Below, piece after piece: positions 43,389 through 51,176 of a DNA stretch of 63,544 nt. The stretch's first letter is position 1. Every line of letters begins with the position of its first letter. The notes under the pieces are model-generated. The model did no database searches. It worked only from the letters and a program-made list of their open reading frames with translations, and was not told where the DNA came from. Both the position numbers and the translations under genes were made by a program. The stretch is taken from NCBI GenBank assembly GCA_964437825.1, contig CAYTIH010000009.1, positions 1-63,544 on the forward strand, given 5' to 3'. The stretch is from JBJFCE01 sp964437825 (GTDB lineage Bacteria; Bacillota; Clostridia; Lachnospirales; Lachnospiraceae).

Positions 43389-44089
43389 GTATCCTTCTTT
43401 GTCTGAAGCAATGCCTTAAAGATCATCATGTCATCCACGGTTGTAATCTTCAAATTTTCTTCAGATCCTTTTGAAAAATAAACGGTCTCGCCAAGCTCCT
43501 GCATAAGCGTGCAGGATGCCGCTGTTTCCGTAATATTTCTTTTTGCCGCTTCCGCATGTGCCCAGAGCAGCTTTCCATATGTATATGTATGCGGTGTCTG
43601 AGTCCGATAGAGCTGCGCTCTGGGAATAGAGATCGTCGAGGTCTCACCCTGATCCTCACTTCTAAATACCGCCTCCACACAGGGAATTGCTGCTACAGCG
43701 CTTCCGTGTTTTTTAAATACCGCCAGACTGTTAGAGATAATCTCACTGGATACCATACATCTGTTTCCGTCGTGCACCATAATGATGTCATCTTCTTTTA
43801 AATCACCATGCAAGGCCTCCAGTCCGAGCCGGATCGACTCCTGCCCGGTTTCACCGCCCGCCGTAACCCACTGAAGTTTCGTAATATTGAACTGCTTTGC
43901 ATATGCCTTCAGAACATCAATCCATGCCGGAAGCGTTACAACAATAATCGCATCGATCCCCGGATGCCTTTGAAACGCTTCCATCGTATGAATGATCAGC
44001 GGTTTATTCTCTACGTGAATAAACTGCTTTGGGATATCCTGTCCCATTCTGGTACTCATTCCCGCAGCGGTTAACAAAGCTACTACCAT
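43376..44089 (-). CDS. IspD/TarI-like cytidylyltransferase
   Basis: 237 residues with the CTP-binding LLTAAGMSTRMGQDIPKQFI, VENKPLIIHTMEAF and MVHDGNRCMV. It belongs to the family of 2-C-methyl-erythritol-4-phosphate and ribitol-5-phosphate cytidylyltransferases. The surrounding genes (an SDR, a CDP-glycerol-type phosphotransferase at 45463) favour activation of a polyol- or sugar-phosphate for the glycan rather than isoprenoid synthesis. The substrate remains open. Confidence 0.78.
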   Translation of the reverse strand: MVVALLTAAGMSTRMGQDIPKQFIHVENKPLIIHTMEAFQRHPGIDAIIVVTLPAWIDVLKAYAKQFNITKLQWVTAGGETGQESIRLGLEALHGDLKEDDIIMVHDGNRCMVSSEIISNSLAVFKKHGSAVAAIPCVEAVFRSEDQGETSTISIPRAQLYRTQTPHTYTYGKLLWAHAEAAKRNITETAASCTLMQELGETVYFSKGSEENLKITTVDDMMIFKALLQTKKDTWLK

Positions 44090-45435
44090 GTCATTTCCTC
44101 CAAAATACTCTTCTTACAAAGAACGAATAAATCCTTTGTCTGCTCAAAGCTGCTTGCATATATGAAATCCTCCGGAGTATAAATGATATTACACCACGGA
44201 TCAATATAGTTTGCCCGGGGCATATCCGCAGTCAATTTGAAAATATGATCGCACATATTCAGTCTTATATCACACTGTGCCTCCGAGTCACCCTGTATAT
44301 CCAAAATCTCACACTGTGGATATTGCGTACGAAGCTGCTCTATTTGCCCTGAAACATCATCCTGATCACCTTTGTCCACCTCAATCACAATCCGCATGTC
44401 CGCTGCAAATTTTCGTATATTTCTAACAATATTTCCAAGCCCTTCAAAACTTCCGTTAAAGAGAATGCTAACATTTTTCTTTCCGCAAAGCGCCTGTTCC
44501 ACGCGATTCGGCACTGCCGGTCTTGGTAAAATTTTATTCTCAGCCGCCTTACCGCGTACACCATGTGCCGCATCATCAAAAGCATACATCAATGTCTTGA
44601 TAATATTCGTTTCTCCTTTTAAATTGACGCTGTAAATCATGCGGAACATTTCGATTAGTATGCTGTTCCTAAAATCTTCTTTTTGCGATTTTGGAAGGAA
44701 CCGTAAGAAAAAATGAATTCGGTTTCTCCACATATAATAATGAATAAAAGTATTCCCCGCATTCCTGCCGCCGGCCTTATGCCAGACACGGGACTTCCCA
44801 TAGGACGCAACCCGATATCCCGCAAGGCCAAACCGATATCCCCACTCCATGTCATCCCAATAAATAAAATTATCTTCCGGCATAAGTCCGACTTTTTTGA
44901 CCGCTTCAGTTCGTACCATTAACGAGCACGCCGGCACATAATCCCCATATACAACCTCCGGCAGCAGTTCGGTATCAATACAATTTTTATATTGGTCCTC
45001 CTGAATATATTTTTCGAAACTGATCCTGCCTCCGAAATTCCATATTTTAGCCGGGTCATCCATAAAATATGCCTTACTACCGACCATTCCGCAATCAGGA
45101 TGCGTCTCCAAAAATTCACGCAGATAATAAACCGCCTCCGGATCAAATACAATATCATTATCCACACACATTAGGTATTCATGATCGTGGCGCAATGCTT
45201 CACGCAGTCCTGTATTGAATCCGCCCGACCCCCCAAGGTTCTCTTCATTCACAATCAATGTGACACGACCTTCAAAATACTCACGGATCAATTTTACCGA
45301 ATCATCTGTGGAGGCATTATCTACAACATACACATCAAAATCATCTATCGTAGATGCAAAAAGAGAAGCGAGACATTTCACAATATAGTCCTGTTTATTA
45401 TAGTTACACACCACAATTCCGATTTTATGATTCAT
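44083..45435 (-). CDS. Family 2 glycosyltransferase, paralogue of 39566
   Basis: 450 residues with KIGIVVCNYNKQDYIVKCLAS, VVDNASTDDSVKLI, NLGGSGGFNTGLREAL, CVDNDIVFDPEAV and PEDNFIYWDDMEWGYRF. It is closely related along its whole length to the protein at 39566, including the C-terminal extension, so the two probably add related sugars in succession. It overlaps the next gene by 7 bases. Confidence 0.87.
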   Translation of the reverse strand: MNHKIGIVVCNYNKQDYIVKCLASLFASTIDDFDVYVVDNASTDDSVKLIREYFEGRVTLIVNEENLGGSGGFNTGLREALRHDHEYLMCVDNDIVFDPEAVYYLREFLETHPDCGMVGSKAYFMDDPAKIWNFGGRISFEKYIQEDQYKNCIDTELLPEVVYGDYVPACSLMVRTEAVKKVGLMPEDNFIYWDDMEWGYRFGLAGYRVASYGKSRVWHKAGGRNAGNTFIHYYMWRNRIHFFLRFLPKSQKEDFRNSILIEMFRMIYSVNLKGETNIIKTLMYAFDDAAHGVRGKAAENKILPRPAVPNRVEQALCGKKNVSILFNGSFEGLGNIVRNIRKFAADMRIVIEVDKGDQDDVSGQIEQLRTQYPQCEILDIQGDSEAQCDIRLNMCDHIFKLTADMPRANYIDPWCNIIYTPEDFIYASSFEQTKDLFVLCKKSILEEMTW

Positions 45436-45462
45436 AGTTACCTCACTTTTGGATCGCTTCCA

Positions 45463-46683
45463 TTATTTATTTGCAATTTCCTGTACCTTCTGGTACAGCC
45501 TTTGCGCCGAATGCCCGTCCTCTCGTTCAAAAAGCTTTGCGCGCAGTGCATGTCTGCCGTCGGCACCGGGATTCTCTGAAAATGCCGTCAAAATGCCATC
45601 CATCAATTCCTGCATTGTATACGCCTTCGTCTCCGGCATCCATTCTTCATAAGGAAAATAGTTTTCTCTTGTGTCATGTGAATATTCTTCAAAATCATAT
45701 AAAAAAAATACGGCAGGACGATCAAGCAGCATAAAATCAGAATAAATAGAAGAATAATCCGTAACCAATAAATCCACCTTTTCCAAAAAAGCATACGGAT
45801 CAGCATCCGGATCAATATTTATGATATTTGAAAACCGAATTTGTTCAAAATACCCTCTCACTTTGGACTTGGGATGCAGCTTTGTATAAAAGAACAAATT
45901 CTCCTTTTGCAAGAATGTATTAAAAAGCTTAAGTTCCATAACATCAGAAAATTTTGTCTCAGATGCACGAAAGGTAGGCATATAAACAAGTACCCTGCCT
46001 CCGTCTGCATGCTGCATATCCATACATTCGACGGCTTTCTGCTCCTCAAACGTATACACATTTGTGATTGTATTCCCTGTTAATACATCATTGCGCGGGT
46101 AACCGTTTACAATGACATGATCGTCCGGTACGCCGAATGCTCCGGCAAAAATTTTTTTCATCATTGGAGAAGTGGCAAGTATATAATCGCCGGGTTTTTC
46201 ATTCGTCATACTAATCAGATAATTGCTCCACCACTCGCGTCTGTTTCTCGGATGACGCAGATAATCATGCTTATTATCACGATTAATTTTTTTATTTCCC
46301 GATCCGTGCCACAAATTGATATGGATTGCCCCGCCGGAAGTCCAATAACAAATATCCTTTGTATAATTATCGTATACATACACTTTTGCTCTCAGGCAGT
46401 ACCAGATTCCTTTCAGCGAACGAACATAATATGCAGGATATCCCTGCCCTTGCAAAAATGACGCAATTTCTCTTTTCCTGGTGATCCAGACTGCTTTTAC
46501 ATGCGCGCTTTGATGCTGGCGCAGATACAGATAAAAATATCTGCCGTTATCCGACCATCTGCGTCCGAAGGTGCTTCCGACGACCCATATTTTCCTGCTC
46601 CTCGGCATCAAAAACGACAGCCAATAAACCGGTATCAAAAACAGCTGCAGCCAGTATTTTATTTTTTTGAAAGCCTTTGACAT
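45463..46683 (-). CDS. CDP-glycerol glycerophosphotransferase family protein (TagB/TagF-like)
   Basis: 406 residues. Family motifs: NLWHGSGNKKINRD near residue 130, SPMMKKIF and NGYPRNDVL, MPTFRAS, KLHPKS, and VTDYSSIYSDFMLL near 310. It transfers a polyol-phosphate (glycerol- or ribitol-phosphate) from a CDP donor. The IspD/TarI-like enzyme encoded two genes downstream could make the donor. This implies that the glycan contains a phosphodiester-linked polyol. A hydrophobic N-terminal stretch (YWLQLFLIPVYWLSFLM) may anchor it to the membrane. Confidence 0.87.
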   Translation of the reverse strand: MSKAFKKIKYWLQLFLIPVYWLSFLMPRSRKIWVVGSTFGRRWSDNGRYFYLYLRQHQSAHVKAVWITRKREIASFLQGQGYPAYYVRSLKGIWYCLRAKVYVYDNYTKDICYWTSGGAIHINLWHGSGNKKINRDNKHDYLRHPRNRREWWSNYLISMTNEKPGDYILATSPMMKKIFAGAFGVPDDHVIVNGYPRNDVLTGNTITNVYTFEEQKAVECMDMQHADGGRVLVYMPTFRASETKFSDVMELKLFNTFLQKENLFFYTKLHPKSKVRGYFEQIRFSNIINIDPDADPYAFLEKVDLLVTDYSSIYSDFMLLDRPAVFFLYDFEEYSHDTRENYFPYEEWMPETKAYTMQELMDGILTAFSENPGADGRHALRAKLFEREDGHSAQRLYQKVQEIANK

Positions 46684-46730
46684 GCTTTGCTGTCTCCTTT
46701 GCGAAAGGAAATGTTGAGGGGATCCTATTG

Positions 46731-47087
46731 TTAAATATCAGGGATTTCATATGCCTCAACATATTTCTTAAGCTGCCCCATATCCTCCATTGCCATAAAA
46801 ATGACATCCCTTCCGGTTTTATTCAGCTTCAGGAACTTTTTCATGACGCGTTCCTCCAGAATTTTTTGGTTCAATGCATTCTCCGTTTGATCCAGGGAGG
46901 AAAAATCCACAGGATTCAGGCGCAGCTTTTCACACATCCGAATTACAGTACCATACGCCATGCCATCAATTCCGCGATCCAGTGCCGTAACCAATGTAGA
47001 GTACGGTATTTCCAACTCCATGGCAAATTGCCGCACACTTCGGTATTGTGCCAGTATTTCTTTTTTCAGATTTTGTGCCTTGTCCAT
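46731..47087 (-). CDS. Small helix-turn-helix (Cro/CI-like) protein
   Basis: 118 residues. The segment RQFAMELEIPYSTLVTALDRG forms a helix-turn-helix, followed by GTVIRMCEKLRLNPVDF, as in the XRE family. The ATG at 47087 is chosen because GGAGGA lies 5 bases upstream. It sits between neuB and the CDP-glycerol-type gene in the same direction, so it may regulate the glycan run from within. Target unknown. Confidence 0.72.
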   Translation of the reverse strand: MDKAQNLKKEILAQYRSVRQFAMELEIPYSTLVTALDRGIDGMAYGTVIRMCEKLRLNPVDFSSLDQTENALNQKILEERVMKKFLKLNKTGRDVIFMAMEDMGQLKKYVEAYEIPDI

Positions 47088-47134
47088 ATAGCTCCTCCAA
47101 AACACCTGATCCGTCCCGCTCTCAATCGTTCCGA

Positions 47135-48637
47135 TTACCACTTTTTCAGGAAGGTCTTTCTCTCAATCGGATCTTTCTGTGCAATCTCCGGGTCCTTATA
47201 ATAGGAATCCGATTTCATATGCTGCGTAGATACTTCTTCAAAAATTGCGCCGGTATCGGAGGAGAAGGAATGAAATTCTCCCCTCAGTACCGTCTGCATA
47301 TCTCCCGGATGAAGCGTCTTTTCCTCCTGTCCTTCTATTTGAACCTTAAGATCACCATACAGTACCTGGAAAGTCTCTTCCTTTACCCTATGCGCATGGG
47401 ACGGGTGAAATTGTCCCGGTAATACGATAATGTATTTTTTGCAATACTCTCTGTTAATAATGTTAATAATGATGGCGCCATATTGTCTGAAATGCTTCAT
47501 GCCATAATGATGTGATATCTCAACCTCAAATTCACTGCCGAGTGTAATTCCTGCTTCATACAGCATACCCTTTGCGTCGTGCACGGCGCTTCTGACAACC
47601 CCAACCCCGGTAATCTTGGGTTTCTCGGTGATTTTGGCATTTGCTTCGTAATCCGCGGATGCAACCATGCCGTCCTTAAATTCACCGCTGGTCATTTGTT
47701 TCTCCTGAAGCGGCATTGCATAAAAAACATCCTCCTGTGTCATTACATCGCCCGCTTTAATCGGATGCTTTGCATAAACGCCCCGTTCCAGAGAATGCAG
47801 AGAATCCAATTCCGCCTGGCTGACATACTTGTCATTTTTCTTTTTCATCGTACAAATGGTCTTGGCAAGCAGCGCTGCCTCCACCCACTTGTCCGCCTGC
47901 TGCGGATTCATCGAATACGCATTTAACTTGATCGTCTCTGTAGGAAGTCCCACATGACGCTCTAAAATTTGGGCTCCTTTCGCAATTGCCAGCATGGGAA
48001 CGATATTATCGTCGGGATTCTCATGTCCGGAATATCCGATTGTAATATTGCGATATCTGCGATTCATTCTATCGATAAAATCAAGCTGCAGATTCTCAAG
48101 AGGAGCCGGATATTCTGCAATACAATGCATAAAGGCAAACTCGCAGTCCTTATGGGAAAAGAAATTATATAATTTATCAATATCGGAGATCGTTTTTCCG
48201 CCCGTTGACAGGATGATCGGTTTATGCGCTGCCGCAATTTTCGTAAGTAACGGCCAGTCCAGAGCCGAACAGCTTGCCACCTTAATAATATCAAGCCCCT
48301 GATCCTTGCACCATTCCACACAGGTTTCATCAAAAGGCGTACTCATGGCAAGCATGCCTTCCGATTTGATTGCGCTCACCAGCTGGCAAAACTGATCATA
48401 GGTCAGCTTCGTACTCATAAACCTCGGAATATGGGGCACATCCTGCCTGTTCTTAAAATCCGGATGAATAAAAGAATCAATATCCCTATACTGAAGCTTC
48501 ACCGCTGCCTTAATATTATATTTCCTGGCTATTTTCCCCATAGCCCGAATAATATCGATTCCATGCTCCACACTTCCCTGATGGCTGTTTGCCATTTCAA
48601 AGATAAATAAATCTTTAAAAATATCCTGTCTTGCCAT
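47135..48637 (-). CDS. NeuB-type nonulosonate synthase with SAF and C-terminal cupin domains
   Basis: 500 residues in three parts. Residues about 5-270 are the NeuB TIM barrel (FIFEMANSHQGSVEHGIDIIR, VKLQYRD, GYSGHE, ILERHVGL), which condenses phosphoenolpyruvate with an N-acetyl-hexosamine to a nonulosonic acid. Residues about 285-355 are the SAF domain (SLERGVYAKHPIKAGDVMTQEDV). Residues about 385-490 form a cupin (PGQFHPSHAHRVKEETFQVLYG), not found in classical NeuB. The cupin may isomerise or bind the precursor sugar; that is inference. GGGAGG precedes ATG 48637. A SigD-type promoter lies about 50 bases upstream. Confidence 0.87.
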   Translation of the reverse strand: MARQDIFKDLFIFEMANSHQGSVEHGIDIIRAMGKIARKYNIKAAVKLQYRDIDSFIHPDFKNRQDVPHIPRFMSTKLTYDQFCQLVSAIKSEGMLAMSTPFDETCVEWCKDQGLDIIKVASCSALDWPLLTKIAAAHKPIILSTGGKTISDIDKLYNFFSHKDCEFAFMHCIAEYPAPLENLQLDFIDRMNRRYRNITIGYSGHENPDDNIVPMLAIAKGAQILERHVGLPTETIKLNAYSMNPQQADKWVEAALLAKTICTMKKKNDKYVSQAELDSLHSLERGVYAKHPIKAGDVMTQEDVFYAMPLQEKQMTSGEFKDGMVASADYEANAKITEKPKITGVGVVRSAVHDAKGMLYEAGITLGSEFEVEISHHYGMKHFRQYGAIIINIINREYCKKYIIVLPGQFHPSHAHRVKEETFQVLYGDLKVQIEGQEEKTLHPGDMQTVLRGEFHSFSSDTGAIFEEVSTQHMKSDSYYKDPEIAQKDPIERKTFLKKW

Positions 48638-48687
48638 ATATACCTCCCGATGTTCCATGATGCAATTGTCTATATTTCATATATATT

Positions 48688-48715
48688 TTATCGGTCAAAT
48701 GTAAAAATATCTTTA
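48688..48715 (-). promoter_or_regulatory. Flagellar sigma (SigD/FliA-type) promoter before neuB
   Basis: TAAA (48712-48715) and ACCGATAA (48688-48695) on the minus strand, 16 bases apart, against the consensus TAAA-N15-GCCGATAA. It lies 50 bases before the neuB start. Confidence 0.65.
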
Positions 48716-48729
48716 TACCGGATCCGAAA

Positions 48730-50592
48730 TCAGAAAATGTCCTCCAGTGCCTGTATTCTCAGTGTAATCTCCGGTAAGCTTTCTTCTATGGTCTTCAAAA
48801 CTGCCTTGAGATAGTCGCTTCCCATTTGTGCGGTATCACGTATCTCAGTCCGTGTATCCTCCTTAGGCGCATATACCTTCTCAAGATATTCCTGGGTAAT
48901 CGATTGCATTTTGTTTTGAATATAATACATTACCGGAGCCTTCTCAACCAGCTCACTCACTTCAGCCGTTCTTGCCAGGATTCTCTTCATCTCATTTACC
49001 TTAAATTTATCGTCATGCGCAAGCTCCAACAGCTTATCGTAATCGCGGATTGCATTTTTTACTTTCCTTGCAATTTCAGTCAATTCTTCCGGTGCTTTTT
49101 GCAGATAATCCGCCAGCCTCCGCTTCATTTGATCATCCAGAACATCCTCCACGGAATGAAGAATCCCATCCACATCATATTCCCTGGTACAGAACTGTTC
49201 CACGACATCCTTAAGCGGCATATTCTCCGCGCCTTGAATCATCGCTCCGCCTTCAGTGGCGTTGATGGTTCTGGAACTCGGATAAAGCGCAATCTCTTCT
49301 TCGAACCACTTTTTATAGAGCTGAAATTCATAGGAAGTCTTTACCTGATCCCCATAATACCCCTCCGTCATATAGCCTTCCATCTGATCCGTATTCATAT
49401 GCCACTCCCCGCGAACGGATTCCTGAGAATGCGTCTTATTATCAGTATAAGCAAGGTCCTGCCCTACCAATATAATGGTTTTAAACCCCATACTGCTTCC
49501 CAATGCATATGCGGAATTTGCCACCGAGCCTCCTGAAGACAGATACGGCAGCAGAACATGATTCTCCGTCAAAAACTGATTCACGTGAGCATTCAGATCA
49601 TTAAAAAAATATTTATCCGTTTTGACCTTACTGATCGTCCTATAATTCGCACTTGCCTCCGTCAAAATAGGGATATCGGCAATCCGCGGATCCTCGAAAT
49701 GCTTCTGATTCTTGATTGCATCTATGGACACAAACATATCCGGTATAATATCGTGCTTCAACAGTACCCTGATTGCCGAATCAACAGCAAGTACAAATGC
49801 TTTGCCCTTCAAGTTCTTCAAATATTCGATATTCTTGTCCAAAGAAGGTCCGGACGATACCACAATAAAAGGAATATCCTTTGGCATTTTGGCATAAAAA
49901 TCCACCAAGGATTTCGATCTGAGTAAATCCGGAAGATTACGCAGGGTATTGTCAAAATAATACGATCCATATCTTGACATAACGTTCTGAGACGCCCAGA
50001 TTGCATTATACATAACCTGAACCTCATTATGAAACTTCCGCTGCAAATCGGGATACAGATTCCGATAATTCGGAAATGCCAGATATCCCAGCTTCTCCAA
50101 ATCCCGAAAATCTATAAACTGATAAATATAATCACTCGCTGAATAGGGAATATTTTCAACAATCCATATCACTCTCGGATCGGCAAGCAGATCGCTGACG
50201 TCCGTATAACTCAAAATATCATAAAAAAAGTCCAGCGAAGGCTCATATACAAGCACACGAATCGTATCATTGCTCTCCTCTAACAGTTTCCTTACAAACA
50301 TACCGTTTCCCATGCCAAAGAAAATAAATTTTGCCTTATAGCTCCGGTTTTCGGCTTGAATCAGTTTAATCCACATTTCAGGCATATACGCATCATCATA
50401 CAAGCTTTCCAACTGATAAAGCTCCTCTCCCTTTTTCCGACCGCATAATACCTCCCGCTCTCCAACCGAAACCGTTTCCAGACAGACATCAAATTTCTCA
50501 TGCTCTATAGTATCTATATGTATTAACGCATTTTTAAGCGATTCGAATTCTTTCTGTATGGCATCAATATTTTTCTTTAAACACTCATTCAT
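48730..50592 (-). CDS. Maf-type motility-associated glycosyltransferase (DUF115), copy 2
   Basis: 620 residues. The DUF115 signature FIVVSSGPSLDKNIEYLK lies near residue 246, with FFGMGNGMFVRKLLEE and VLVYEPSLDFFYDIL of the N-terminal half, then SSGGSVANSAYALGSSMG and LVGQDLAYTDNKTHSQES. Known relatives add legionaminic or pseudaminic acid to flagellin Ser/Thr in the cytoplasm. The ATG at 50592 has AAGGAG 8 bases upstream and shares a base with the previous stop. It lies directly between flagellin and neuB, the clearest sign that this locus glycosylates flagellin. Confidence 0.87.
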   Translation of the reverse strand: MNECLKKNIDAIQKEFESLKNALIHIDTIEHEKFDVCLETVSVGEREVLCGRKKGEELYQLESLYDDAYMPEMWIKLIQAENRSYKAKFIFFGMGNGMFVRKLLEESNDTIRVLVYEPSLDFFYDILSYTDVSDLLADPRVIWIVENIPYSASDYIYQFIDFRDLEKLGYLAFPNYRNLYPDLQRKFHNEVQVMYNAIWASQNVMSRYGSYYFDNTLRNLPDLLRSKSLVDFYAKMPKDIPFIVVSSGPSLDKNIEYLKNLKGKAFVLAVDSAIRVLLKHDIIPDMFVSIDAIKNQKHFEDPRIADIPILTEASANYRTISKVKTDKYFFNDLNAHVNQFLTENHVLLPYLSSGGSVANSAYALGSSMGFKTIILVGQDLAYTDNKTHSQESVRGEWHMNTDQMEGYMTEGYYGDQVKTSYEFQLYKKWFEEEIALYPSSRTINATEGGAMIQGAENMPLKDVVEQFCTREYDVDGILHSVEDVLDDQMKRRLADYLQKAPEELTEIARKVKNAIRDYDKLLELAHDDKFKVNEMKRILARTAEVSELVEKAPVMYYIQNKMQSITQEYLEKVYAPKEDTRTEIRDTAQMGSDYLKAVLKTIEESLPEITLRIQALEDIF

Positions 50593-50945
50593 CACATACT
50601 CTCCTTCAATACCTGTATATGCTCCATCAAATCCGGTCTCAGAACCGCATACAGAATATCCGTCTTAGCCAGAGTATCTTTCCCGGCTAAGGTATCGGTA
50701 ATCTGACCAAGCAATTGAACCCATACGTTGATCTCCTCCTGTCTATTCGCAAACTCGGGAAGCGTATAGTCCTGTATAATAACAGGAAATATCACATTCA
50801 AAAGGCCGGTAAATTCCAGCAGGCCCTTTGAAATATCTCCATTATCCTCCGACAAAATAATTTTTGCGTACTCCTCAACCATCGAAACTGCTCTCTCAAG
50901 CTGTCTTACAATCCCCTCTTTTGCACTGTTCATAATGTCAGCCAT
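50592..50945 (-). CDS. Small helical partner protein of Maf copy 2
   Basis: 117 residues, no recognised domain. It is predicted mostly helical, and its last 50 residues (LLGQITDTLAGKDTLAKTDILYAVLRP) resemble the N-terminal helical domain of Maf copy 1 (ILQGMLNAQEQKDYVLLADLVEMQ). It is coupled to the Maf gene by a TGATG overlap. It may be a detached N-terminal domain or a chaperone for flagellin presentation; both are inference. The start could also be the ATG four codons in. Confidence 0.6.
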   Translation of the reverse strand: MADIMNSAKEGIVRQLERAVSMVEEYAKIILSEDNGDISKGLLEFTGLLNVIFPVIIQDYTLPEFANRQEEINVWVQLLGQITDTLAGKDTLAKTDILYAVLRPDLMEHIQVLKESM

Positions 50946-50968
50946 CCTTTTTTCATATTCTATTAATT

Positions 50969-50996
50969 ATATCGCATACTTTAGGATAAAACTTTA
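50969..50996 (-). promoter_or_regulatory. SigD-like promoter before the Maf copy 2 pair
   Basis: TAAA (50993-50996) and TGCGATAT (50969-50976) on the minus strand, 16 bases apart; two differences from the -10 consensus. A TATAAT overlaps the same region, so SigA use is also possible. Confidence 0.45.
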
Positions 50997-51016
50997 GCGT
51001 TTTACACACAAAACAA

Positions 51017-51121
51017 GGCGTCGCTTGCATGTTCCCTCCCTTGGTCCTGGCTGTATCCTTCCCACTGCCGGGGCGGATTAGAGACTTTGACCCGTCAGCG
51101 ACGTGCGCCGCAAGGTGCGCT
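51017..51121 (-). ncRNA. Candidate structured RNA between flagellin and Maf copy 2
   Basis: On the minus strand GGCG-TCGCT (with a 4-base bulge, 51097-51109) pairs with AGCGACGCC (51017-51025), closing a loop of about 70 bases. That loop contains GACGGGTCAAAGTCTC, TAATCCGCCCCGGCAGTGGG and AGCCAGGACC; GGTC/GACC inside it can also pair. A GCGC hairpin lies just 5 prime. It resembles a structured RNA, perhaps of the raiA type that is often near flagellar genes, but I cannot confirm a family. Confidence 0.4.
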
Positions 51122-51126
51122 GATAT

Positions 51127-51160
51127 AAAAAAAGAAGACCGGAAAAACCGGTCTTCCTTT
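51127..51160 (-). terminator. Flagellin terminator
   Basis: GAAGACCGG pairs perfectly with CCGGTCTTC around five T, followed by TTTTTTT on the minus strand; A-rich on the other side, so it can act in both directions. Confidence 0.95.
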
Positions 51161-51176
51161 TTTATGATAGTTTTGA

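Noticed and set aside
43376..44089. IspD of the isoprenoid pathway
   Set aside because: The fold and motifs fit, but the gene is embedded in and overlaps glycan genes, so a TarI-like role is more likely; kept as IspD/TarI-like.
51017..51121. Cobalamin or cyclic-di-GMP riboswitch
   Set aside because: Some short strings look similar, but the conserved cobalamin core (GCCACTG) and the c-di-GMP core are missing.
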